A DNA stretch of 64,000 nt from contig NZ_RJTM01000094.1 in assembly GCF_003725735.1 (NCBI RefSeq), positions 1 to 64,000 on the forward strand, given 5' to 3'. Shown here one piece after another: positions 14,556 to 22,746 of this stretch. The notes under the pieces were generated by a model, which searched no databases, had not been told where the DNA came from, and saw only the letters and a program-made list of their open reading frames with translations. This stretch comes from Sinomicrobium pectinilyticum. Lineage in GTDB: Bacteria > Bacteroidota > Bacteroidia > Flavobacteriales > Flavobacteriaceae. Every line of letters starts with the position of its first letter. Within the stretch, counting starts at the first letter, position 1. Both the position numbers and the translations under genes were made by a program.

Positions 14556-16523
14556 ATGCGGATTTTTACCTCTTTAATTTTAATCATTGTATTCCGGTCC
14601 GCTTTCGCTCAGGAAACACAACTTTCCGATACCTTGCAACGTACCGCTATTTTCGATTACCATATATCGGGCAACACGGTAGATCTCATTCCCATGCCCC
14701 CGGCCCTTATACAGATCGCCGGGGCTCCCAAAGCCTATTACTCCTATTTCTGGGAATTCGGGGATGGTGACTTCAGTCGGGACAAAGAACCGAAGCACCA
14801 TTATAAAAGAGAGGGAGAATACGAGGTAAACTTATGGGTGACCAATCATTACGACAATGGGAAAACACCTGCCACCCGTCCGCAGAAAATAAAAGTGGAT
14901 AAGGTTACGGAAACCTATAAAGACCAGGCTACCATGGAAGACTACCTCATCCTGCAAAGAAACCGCGAACCCGTCCCGGCAGAAGATATGGTAGTAGTGC
15001 TCAGCTATAAAAATCCCAAAGAATATGTTACGAGCGGTAAATTATATCTTTTTTATAATGAACTGAAATACAAGACGGATAACTTCGAACTTACGGATAC
15101 CCGTACTTATCACGGAGAAAAGGTCCGAACGGGTGAAGATTTTGTATACACCGGTAATGTGATGCAGGATGGCACTCTGCTGGCCTCCGCCGAAAAAGAA
15201 ATGCTTTACCCGAAACAACAATGGCAGGACAGTACGGAAAAAATCAACCTTCCCTTCACTCTCGAAGAATCCAAGGCGTATTACAAAGACTGGAGTATCC
15301 TGGAGTTTGAAGGAATGTCTCCCGCTGAAGAACGAAATATCTTTTTCACACTTCGTACCACTCCCGAAATGTTAAAGGATACCAGTGCCATTATTACCGT
15401 GAGGAGCATCTATGTCCCCGACGAAAATTATGACAATCACAAAATAAAGGAAATGGAAATGGAGATTGTTACCTCACACGATCCCAACAAAATGTCTTCC
15501 AACGCCACCATTATGAACTATCGCCTGGTACGGTTCAAGACCTTTCGGTTCAAAACAAGATTTCAGAATAATGGTGAGGGTCCTGCCCGGACCATACGCC
15601 TGGAAACCGATATTCCCGATATGTTTGACAAAAGTACGCTGGAGATTGAGAGTCTCTACCCCGAATGTCCCGTTTGCCCGAAAGAAAAAGACATCACCTA
15701 CAGTTGTATTGACACTGCCTTTACCGAAAAAAAGGCAATTTTCACCTTCAAAAATATCTACCTCCCGGGTAGCGAACAGAAAAACGTACAGGAATACGAT
15801 TCTACCAAAGGCTTTGTAAAATACCGTATAAAACTGGCAAAAGATTTTCACAAAAGGAAAACCAAAAGCCGGACAGCCATCTATTTTGATAAGAACGAAC
15901 CTATTATTACAAATTATGCTACCACCCGTTTTCTGCCTGATATCTCCGTCGGCGCCAAGGCCGGATACATGATAAGCCCGGACCTCGACAACCACCGCGA
16001 ATATTTTGCAGGTGTTACCATTTCACCATATAAATCCTATCGCGGGTACCTCCAGGCTGAACTTATGGTCTCGGCGGCGTCTTTTGAAGAAGTAAAACAG
16101 TTTACGGATGAAGTTGTAAACGATAATGGTTTTACGGACTCCTATGATGTGGAATCGCTTAATGAATACCGGAACATATCGCTATACCTCGTCCCGGTAT
16201 CCTACAGGTACAACCTCAACAATTACCTTGCCGTCGGTACCGGGGTGCAACTCAAAACCAACCTGAGCAGCAGGCATTGTATTACCGATACCGGAGCGTA
16301 TTCGCTCCTCATCCCCTCCGAGGGTGTGGATTTTCGTGACGACACCAAAGATTTTGTCACACAAACAGAAACCACGAGGTCGTTCACCAGTTTCCAGAGC
16401 GGGGTTTTTATAGGATTCAATGCAGGATTCGCCAGGATAGGCCCGAGTATCGGCGCACGATATGTCTATCATTTCAATGCCCCTAACAGCCAGGTACAAC
16501 TCTATGCCATATGGAAGTTCTAA
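14556..16523 (+). CDS. PKD-domain protein with a probable C-terminal outer-membrane barrel
   Basis: The protein has 655 residues. Residues 1-18 are a signal peptide (SLILIIVFRSAFAQ). A PKD domain covers about 45-110, with the hallmark YFWEFGDGDFSRDKEPKHHY and YEVNLWVTNHYDNG. A central Ig/DUF11-like region at about 300-450 includes the Cys-containing LYPECPVCPKEKD. The last about 190 residues alternate hydrophobic and polar (AGVTISPYKSYRGYLQAELMVSAAS, ARIGPSIGARYVYHF) and end in IWKF. The terminal Phe is typical of outer-membrane barrels. Its TAA stop overlaps the ATG of the CHAT gene (TAATG), so the two proteins are made in a coupled way and probably work together. Confidence 0.75.
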   Translation: MRIFTSLILIIVFRSAFAQETQLSDTLQRTAIFDYHISGNTVDLIPMPPALIQIAGAPKAYYSYFWEFGDGDFSRDKEPKHHYKREGEYEVNLWVTNHYDNGKTPATRPQKIKVDKVTETYKDQATMEDYLILQRNREPVPAEDMVVVLSYKNPKEYVTSGKLYLFYNELKYKTDNFELTDTRTYHGEKVRTGEDFVYTGNVMQDGTLLASAEKEMLYPKQQWQDSTEKINLPFTLEESKAYYKDWSILEFEGMSPAEERNIFFTLRTTPEMLKDTSAIITVRSIYVPDENYDNHKIKEMEMEIVTSHDPNKMSSNATIMNYRLVRFKTFRFKTRFQNNGEGPARTIRLETDIPDMFDKSTLEIESLYPECPVCPKEKDITYSCIDTAFTEKKAIFTFKNIYLPGSEQKNVQEYDSTKGFVKYRIKLAKDFHKRKTKSRTAIYFDKNEPIITNYATTRFLPDISVGAKAGYMISPDLDNHREYFAGVTISPYKSYRGYLQAELMVSAASFEEVKQFTDEVVNDNGFTDSYDVESLNEYRNISLYLVPVSYRYNLNNYLAVGTGVQLKTNLSSRHCITDTGAYSLLIPSEGVDFRDDTKDFVTQTETTRSFTSFQSGVFIGFNAGFARIGPSIGARYVYHFNAPNSQVQLYAIWKF

Positions 16524-19177
16524 TGTTCCGTAAAATTATGGAGCAGTATTGTACAATACAAAAAACATACGGCGTGAAAAAAAATTTACTTTTATTGTTT
16601 TGTCTCCTGTCAGTCATTCCGTTACAGGGACAGCTTACGGACAGCATATACCACACTGTGGACAGGCTGGCGAAAGCCTCCGCCCCGCATATTTTCAAGC
16701 GGCTGGAGGAAAAAGCCTCCGCTTTTGAAAAACAGGCAGTGACTCCCCGGGAGCACACAGCCATGCTTATACTTCGCTGTAATATGGGATACCATTACCG
16801 GAAATCGGGAATGTCGCAGAAGGCTATTGCCTGTTACGAAAGCGCCTGGAAAAACTATCAGGACCATCAACTAACCGATTACGACATCATAGAATATTGC
16901 CTGAAGCCACTTGGCAACCTTTATACGATATCAGGAAACTTCACCCAGGCCGAAAATACTATAAAATCTTATTTGTTTCTGGCCGAAGAACAGGGAAACC
17001 GGGTCCAAAGGGTTGCTGCGGTACTCAATCTCTCCGTAGTATACCATAATACCGGAAATTTTCACACCGCTATCCGGTTACTGGAAAAATATCTTAAAAA
17101 TACGGTTCCTGATACAAAACAAAAAGCATTACTACTGAACAATCTTGCCACTAATTATTTTGCACTGGAAGAATATGAAAAATCGGAAGCTATCCTGAAA
17201 CAGGCAACACAGACAAACCCGGAAATCACTTCCCCCATGTACCGCAATATGGCTCAGCTTGCCAAAAACCGGGATCAGGTAATATTGGCACAACAATACC
17301 TCGATCTTGCCGAAAAAGCCATACGGGAACAACCATCCCAGGCAAGGGATATTGCCCGCTTATACGTGGAAAAATCCGAATTATCTACGATAAATGGCGA
17401 TACGGCACAGGCCAGGAAACTTCTTTACACAGCTCTTGGTTTTCTTTTACCAAACCATAATAAAAACGCTTTACCAAACAGGGAAACACTATATCCCGAA
17501 AATACATTGATCGCCATTTTTGATGCCCTGGCTTCGTTGGAGAACGACATGGAAACCAGCCTTTACTATTACGAACTTAGTTTCTATGTAACCGGATTAC
17601 TACAGAAACAAATCATATCGCAGGAAACAAAAATCCTGCACGGCAACGATAACCGGATACGAAGTGAAAAATGTATAGACCTGCTCTACAATACTTATAA
17701 AAACACGAATAAAGATCATTATCTCGAAAGAGCCTTCTTCTATGCAGAACGAAGCAAAGCATCTGCCTTAAAAGGCGCTATTTCTCAAAAATCACTGGCA
17801 GAAAAATTTCCGGGGGATTCCCTGCTCCTGAAAGAAAACACCCTGTCCTCCATTCACGAAAATACCGTAAATAAACTGGTACGTGCACAACTCACAGGAC
17901 AGGGTAAAGATTCCGTCCGGTTGTATACGAAAACCTCAAACCGGCTCAACCTGGAGCTTAAATCACTCCGCCACAAAATCGATGAAAAATATCCTGAAAC
18001 TCCCTTTTCCGGTATATCCGTTCCCCTGTTACGGAATAAACTGAAGAATGACAACGCCAGCATGATCGTTTATTTTTCCGGGAAACAACACCTGTATATC
18101 TTTGCCTTCAGTAGAAATGGCGCCGAATTACACAGAAAAGACAATACCAGTGCACTCCGGGAAGAGATACGCCACTTCATTTCCTTCTTTGATAATCCTT
18201 CCCGTATCAATAATGACGTAACAGCTTATAGCCGGAGTGCTTACCAGGTCTACCGTTCCCTGATTCCCTCCGGAATACTCAATACCGAGTACCTGGTTAT
18301 CGTACCGGACGGATTACTTGGCTTTATCCCTTTTGAAGCCTTATTGATCGAGCCTGCACAAAGCGATAATTATAACCGGATGCCTTTCCTGGTGAAACGG
18401 CAAAAAATGGTATATCAAACTTCGGCAGACCTGTATCTCAGAGAATACCGGTATACTGAAAAAGAAAAACTTCTGGGTATTTTCCCCATTTTTGAAAGCA
18501 CTCCTATGGAGTTGCGGTATTCCGAAGAAGAAGCGGAAAGCATAAGGTGCATAACCGACGCAGATATCCTAAGCGGAAAAGATGCCACCAAAGCCAATTT
18601 CCTGGAAAAAGCCGGAAATTATGACATTATTCACCTTTCCACTCACGCCAGCGGTGGAAATTTTGTAATTCCCGCCAATATAGAATTCCGGGATGATGTA
18701 ATGTTACTTCACGAATTATATGGCTTACAACTAAAGCCCGCCCTTGTCGTACTGAGCGCCTGCGAAACAGGCATCGGGAAACTACAGCGCGGTGAAGGAG
18801 CTATAAGCCTCGCACGCGGTTTTCAGTACGCAGGGGCAAACAGGATACTGTTCTCTTTGTGGAAAGTAAATGACCGCGCTACCTCCCGGATTATGACACT
18901 GTTTTATCAAAACTATCAAAAATATGCCTCTGCTTCCGCTGCAAACCATCAATCCAAAATAGATTACCTGGAAGACAAAGAAGTCCCCCTGGCCCAAAAA
19001 TCGCCTTATTATTGGAGCGGATTCGTATACTACGGAAATATACAGCATGAAAAACTCCCGGTTTCTTCTCAAATTATCGTTTCAGGTACCATAGTAGCGC
19101 TGCTTTGCACAGCACTCTTCATCGAATTTTACCGGAGGAAAAAAAGAAAAAGACACCGGTCGGCCCGGGGAAGATAA
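16523..19177 (+). CDS. TPR-CHAT caspase-like peptidase, exported and anchored by a C-terminal membrane segment
   Basis: The start at 16523 overlaps the previous stop (TAATG); an in-frame ATG 12 nt earlier is possible. The protein has 884 residues. A signal-like segment occupies residues about 18-36 (KKNLLLLFCLLSVIPLQGQ). TPR repeats fill about 75-420 (YRKSGMSQKAIACYESAWKN, LYTISGNFTQAENTIKSYL, FALEEYEKSEAILKQA). The CHAT domain spans about 505-840, with the catalytic histidine in IIHLSTHASG (about H708) and cysteine in LSACETG (about C747), the caspase/separase-type dyad. A membrane helix at about 851-869 (IIVSGTIVALLCTALFIEF) precedes a basic tail RRKKRKRHR, which places the tail in the cytoplasm and the TPR and CHAT parts in the periplasm. 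Probable role: regulated cleavage of an envelope protein; substrate unknown. Confidence 0.88.
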   Translation: MFRKIMEQYCTIQKTYGVKKNLLLLFCLLSVIPLQGQLTDSIYHTVDRLAKASAPHIFKRLEEKASAFEKQAVTPREHTAMLILRCNMGYHYRKSGMSQKAIACYESAWKNYQDHQLTDYDIIEYCLKPLGNLYTISGNFTQAENTIKSYLFLAEEQGNRVQRVAAVLNLSVVYHNTGNFHTAIRLLEKYLKNTVPDTKQKALLLNNLATNYFALEEYEKSEAILKQATQTNPEITSPMYRNMAQLAKNRDQVILAQQYLDLAEKAIREQPSQARDIARLYVEKSELSTINGDTAQARKLLYTALGFLLPNHNKNALPNRETLYPENTLIAIFDALASLENDMETSLYYYELSFYVTGLLQKQIISQETKILHGNDNRIRSEKCIDLLYNTYKNTNKDHYLERAFFYAERSKASALKGAISQKSLAEKFPGDSLLLKENTLSSIHENTVNKLVRAQLTGQGKDSVRLYTKTSNRLNLELKSLRHKIDEKYPETPFSGISVPLLRNKLKNDNASMIVYFSGKQHLYIFAFSRNGAELHRKDNTSALREEIRHFISFFDNPSRINNDVTAYSRSAYQVYRSLIPSGILNTEYLVIVPDGLLGFIPFEALLIEPAQSDNYNRMPFLVKRQKMVYQTSADLYLREYRYTEKEKLLGIFPIFESTPMELRYSEEEAESIRCITDADILSGKDATKANFLEKAGNYDIIHLSTHASGGNFVIPANIEFRDDVMLLHELYGLQLKPALVVLSACETGIGKLQRGEGAISLARGFQYAGANRILFSLWKVNDRATSRIMTLFYQNYQKYASASAANHQSKIDYLEDKEVPLAQKSPYYWSGFVYYGNIQHEKLPVSSQIIVSGTIVALLCTALFIEFYRRKKRKRHRSARGR

Positions 19178-19278
19178 AAACCGGTTATGGATATAAAAAT
19201 CGTGAAATCCGCAATCCGTGCTTCACAAATGGTCTTAATTTTATAAATTGGCAGAAAATATCGGCTTCTTTGTAAATT

Positions 19279-19338
19279 AGCCACGAATTCACGAATAATT
19301 TTCAGAAAACCAATCCCATTATCTGTGAATTCGTGGCT
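19279..19338. repeat. Palindromic intergenic element with CACGAATTCAC arms
   Basis: The left arm (19279-19299) starts AGCCACGAATTCAC and the right arm (19318-19338) is its reverse complement apart from two adjacent mismatches. Arms are 21 nt with an 18-nt loop. It lies in the 202-bp gap between the CHAT gene and the fructan regulator. The core recurs in a second element at 27654-27703. Confidence 0.75.
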
Positions 19339-19379
19339 GAAATTAAAAAAACGATAGTTATAGTCCTTTTTTCAATGTA

Positions 19380-20906
19380 ATGCCAATTTCCGGGAACTCT
19401 GATATAATCCGCTATTGTCGCATTTTTGCCTGTATTCTCCTAACAGGCATTGTTTTCTCCTGCTCCGGCCTTAAGGATAAAGACAGGATAAAGATAGGTT
19501 TCTCTCAAGGTATGACCACCGACGACTGGAGGAAACAGATGAACAAATCCATGCGGCTGGAAGCCTCCCTGCATGACAATGTGGAACTCACCATACTCGA
19601 TGCCGATGACAATGTGGAGAAACAGGTGGAGGACATCGAAAGGCTTATCGGCGACCGATCGGATATAATCATTGTTTCGCCCATACAGTCCCAGCCCCTT
19701 ACCGCAGTGGTGGAACGATCCGTAAAAGCGGGCATTCCCGTAATTGTTATTGACCGGAAAATCGGTAACGAAAGCTACACTGCCTATATCGGCGCAGACA
19801 ATATAGAAGTGGGGAGGAACGCAGGACGTTATATAGCCTCCGGTATTCCCTATAAAGAAGGAAAAATAAAAATCGTTGAGATAAAAGGGCTTAAAGGATC
19901 TTCCCCGGCCCACGAGAGAAGCCTGGGATTCGGGCAGATCATAAACCGGTTTGAAAAACTGGAGGCCGTTGCGGCTATAGACGGCAACTGGGAAAGCGAA
20001 TCGGTAAAAGAACCTTTGCGAAATATACTGGAAGCGCATAACGATATCGATTATGTATTCTCCCACAACGATCGCATGGCCCTCAGTGCCTGGGAAGTGG
20101 CCCGGGAAAAAGGCGTGGAGAACAAAATAAAATTCATAGGAGTCGATGGGCTCAACACCCTGAACGGCGGTATACAGCTAGTCCAGGACAAGGTATTACA
20201 AGCTACCATCTTTTATCCTACAGGCGGAAACGAAGCCATAAAACTCGCCCTTAAAGTCCTCCGGAACGAACCTGTTTCCAAGAACAACATACTTAGTACC
20301 ACAATTATAGATTCCGTAAACGCGGATATTATGAAAAACCAGTTGGACAAGATCGACCGCCAGCAAGCAAGTATCGAAAACCAGTTGCAAAAACTCTCGG
20401 AACAGGAAAAGAAATACGCCACCCAGACCAATCTTATCAAAATACTGACTTTTTTCCTGGTACTTATCCTTTCCCTGGCACTTTACAGTATTTATTCCAC
20501 CTATGTCATCAGCAAAAAGAAAAAATTACTGGAACTGCAAAGCGAAAAGATCACCCTGCAACAAAACGAAATAGAAAAGATCGCCGGACAGGAATTTCGC
20601 ACTAGGCTGGACACTATTATAGAACAACATCTGGATAATCCGCAATTTACGGTAGAAGAACTTGCCCGGAGATTAAACCTGTCCCGCGTACAACTCTATC
20701 GCAAAATAAAAGCAATGTCAGGGATAAGCGCCAATGAATACGTCAGCGGTATAAGGCTGGAAAAATCCCGGGAAATGCTCCGTCAAACTTCCCTGAACAT
20801 AGCCGAAATTGCCTATGCCTGCGGTTTTTCTTCCCCCAACTATTTCTCCACTTCGTTCAAAAACAAGTATGGCATCACCCCGAAGGAATATAAAAACAGC
20901 TTATAA
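19380..20906 (+). CDS. One-component transmembrane regulator: periplasmic sugar-binding domain, TM helix, AraC HTH
   Basis: The protein has 508 residues. An N-terminal hydrophobic segment (about 14-28, ending in a lipobox-like IVFSC) directs export. Residues 36-310 are a type I periplasmic-binding (LacI/ribose-binding-like) domain: KIGFSQGM, IIIVSPIQSQPLTAVVERSVKAGIPVIVID, VFSHNDRMALSAWEVA, KFIGVDGLN. Coiled-coil segments (316-350 and 379-402) flank a membrane helix at 353-377. Residues 408-508 are an AraC HTH (ELARRLNLSRVQLYRKIKAM and IAYACGFSSPNYFSTSFKNKYGITPKEY). No histidine kinase or receiver module is present, unlike hybrid two-component PUL regulators. It stands just upstream of the fructan operon, so it probably senses fructose or a fructo-oligosaccharide and activates that operon. 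Confidence 0.88.
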   Translation: MPISGNSDIIRYCRIFACILLTGIVFSCSGLKDKDRIKIGFSQGMTTDDWRKQMNKSMRLEASLHDNVELTILDADDNVEKQVEDIERLIGDRSDIIIVSPIQSQPLTAVVERSVKAGIPVIVIDRKIGNESYTAYIGADNIEVGRNAGRYIASGIPYKEGKIKIVEIKGLKGSSPAHERSLGFGQIINRFEKLEAVAAIDGNWESESVKEPLRNILEAHNDIDYVFSHNDRMALSAWEVAREKGVENKIKFIGVDGLNTLNGGIQLVQDKVLQATIFYPTGGNEAIKLALKVLRNEPVSKNNILSTTIIDSVNADIMKNQLDKIDRQQASIENQLQKLSEQEKKYATQTNLIKILTFFLVLILSLALYSIYSTYVISKKKKLLELQSEKITLQQNEIEKIAGQEFRTRLDTIIEQHLDNPQFTVEELARRLNLSRVQLYRKIKAMSGISANEYVSGIRLEKSREMLRQTSLNIAEIAYACGFSSPNYFSTSFKNKYGITPKEYKNSL

Positions 20907-21325
20907 TTCCGGAAGACATTTTTCATGTTATCATAAAAAAGCCGTAAAGTTCATTCGCGATAAATAATATACCGCACCGGGAAGTAATATTATACCTCTT
21001 ATACGTTTCCCCCGCAATACGTTTATAAAACTGCAGAACACATTTATAACAACCCTTTCTTATCTTTCTTGTACCCGTGGTATGGTTTTATCGGGAAACC
21101 ATACCGGTAAGCCGGCTTTAATTCATGTAACATCAGTATAATTCCTGTTACCTGAGTATAACTATATCGTTATAGTAAAGGATCCGGCAAAAACAAATCA
21201 GTTGATTTACAGAATATTAAAAAATAAAATGATAAAAAAAGTAAAAACGAAATGATTTGAAACATCATCAAAACAGAACATCATTTTTTAAGAATAGATT
21301 AGCATTCATCACAATAAATTAAAAG
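20907..21325. promoter_or_regulatory. Regulatory region upstream of the fructan utilisation operon
   Basis: No gene is visible in these 419 bp. It must carry the promoter of the 21326-30713 operon. It contains the 15-bp direct repeats at 21127-21161, a perfect 6-bp hairpin ACTATA-TCGT-TATAGT just after them (about 21161-21176), and a very A-rich leader before the start codon at 21326. No exact TANNTTTG box was found. Confidence 0.5.
21127..21161 (+). promoter_or_regulatory. Two 15-bp direct repeats 20 bp apart, candidate AraC-type operator
   Basis: GTAACATCAGTATAA (21127-21141) and GTTACCTGAGTATAA (21147-21161) match at 12 of 15 positions, with AGTATAA identical, and start exactly 20 bp apart, about two helical turns. 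AraC-family dimers typically bind such direct half-sites. The site lies between the regulator gene and the operon it likely controls, about 165 bp before the transporter start. Confidence 0.5.
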
Positions 21326-22681
21326 ATGAATAAAATTATTCTTTGGTCGGTTACGGCGGCACTGGCCGGTTTTTTGTTCGGGTTCGATACGGTGGTTATC
21401 TCCGGGGCCGACAAGCAATTGCAATTATTATGGAATTCTTCCGATGCTTTTCACGGTTCCGTGGTCATGGCCATGGCCCTCTGGGGAACGGTGGTAGGGG
21501 CCTTGTTCGGCGGGATCCCTACGAACCGCATAGGAAGAAAAGACACCCTTATAGTTATAGGCTTTCTTTATCTGATATCTTCCGTAGGGTCTGCCCTGGC
21601 CAATGATCCTCATACTTTTGCATTTTTCCGTTTTATAGGCGGGCTCGGTGTAGGGGCCTCCACTATTGCCGCTCCCGCTTATGTATCGGAAATTGCCCCG
21701 GCAAGGAAAAGGGGGCAATTAGTTTCTTTATACCAATTTAATATTGTGCTGGGTATACTCATTGCTTTTATTTCCAATTACCTGCTCAGCAATACCGGTG
21801 AGAATTCGTGGCGCTGGATGATGGGTGTCGAAGCTTTTCCTTCCCTTGTCTATCTCCTCTTTGCCTTTAACCTTCCCAAAAGCCCGAGATGGCTTATTTC
21901 CCGAAAACAAACAGAACGTGCAAAAGTTATATTGAAACTTATTGACCCCGAAAGCGACGCAGATCGTTTGGTAAAAAAAATACAGGAAGGGGCGGCAACA
22001 GTCCATTCCGGAGAGACCATATTTATGAAAAAATACAGGTTTTCCCTTGTCCTTGCTTTCCTCATTGCCATGTTTAACCAGTTCTCCGGCATTAATGCTT
22101 TTCTCTATTATGCCCCGCGAATATTTGAGGAAGCAGGCCTGGCACAGAGCACTGCCCTGCTCAGCAGCGTGGGAATAGGCCTTGTTAACCTGTTGTTTAC
22201 GCTGGCAGGAGTAATGCTTATAGACAAACTGGGAAGAAAAACCCTGTTATTATATGGCTCATTCGGCTATATTTTCTCCCTTTCCATGGTAACCGCTTCC
22301 TTTTATTTTGACTGGGGCGGGTTATCGGTCCCCCTCTCCCTCTTTATTTTTATAGCATCGCATGCCATCGGGCAAGGGGCGGTAATATGGGTGTATATAT
22401 CAGAAATATTCCCCAATAACCTACGTCCCGCCGGCCAGGCTTTCGGGTCGTCCGTACACTGGATACTCGCCGCGGTCATCCCCTCCCTGATCCCCATGCT
22501 GTTCGCCGGTGTGGGCTCATGGCCGGTTTTCATGTTCTTTACGGTAATGATGATCCTTCAACTCCTGTTCGTTTGGTTTGTCATGCCCGAAACCAAGGGA
22601 ATTTCACTGGAGAAAATACAGACCCGGCTAAAAATCAAAGATAAAACCCCGGCCATACATCTCAAACATTCCGGAGAATGA
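21326..22681 (+). CDS. MFS sugar porter (SP family), probable fructose:H+ symporter
   Basis: The protein has 451 residues with 12 predicted membrane segments. Sugar-porter signatures are present: GFLFGFDTVVISGA in TM1, NRIGRKDT in loop 2-3, RFIGGLGVGASTIAAPAYVSEIAPARKRG, SPRWLISR before the central loop, QFSGINAFLYYAPRIFEEAG in TM7, DKLGRKTLL, and the final PETKG. It is the first gene of the fructan operon, directly followed by GH32. It most likely imports the fructose released in the periplasm by that enzyme; glucose or sucrose cannot be excluded from sequence alone. Confidence 0.9.
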   Translation: MNKIILWSVTAALAGFLFGFDTVVISGADKQLQLLWNSSDAFHGSVVMAMALWGTVVGALFGGIPTNRIGRKDTLIVIGFLYLISSVGSALANDPHTFAFFRFIGGLGVGASTIAAPAYVSEIAPARKRGQLVSLYQFNIVLGILIAFISNYLLSNTGENSWRWMMGVEAFPSLVYLLFAFNLPKSPRWLISRKQTERAKVILKLIDPESDADRLVKKIQEGAATVHSGETIFMKKYRFSLVLAFLIAMFNQFSGINAFLYYAPRIFEEAGLAQSTALLSSVGIGLVNLLFTLAGVMLIDKLGRKTLLLYGSFGYIFSLSMVTASFYFDWGGLSVPLSLFIFIASHAIGQGAVIWVYISEIFPNNLRPAGQAFGSSVHWILAAVIPSLIPMLFAGVGSWPVFMFFTVMMILQLLFVWFVMPETKGISLEKIQTRLKIKDKTPAIHLKHSGE

Positions 22682-22746
22682 CCGGGCATTACAAGCCCCT
22701 GATCGCACTTCGAAAATAACGCTTTAAACAATCAATCCCAATAATT

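Noticed and set aside
19178-19379. Possible small RNA or gene in the gap before the fructan regulator
   Set aside because: The only structure is the inverted repeat at 19279-19338, which is better seen as a dispersed palindromic element; no promoter box or T-run was found next to it.
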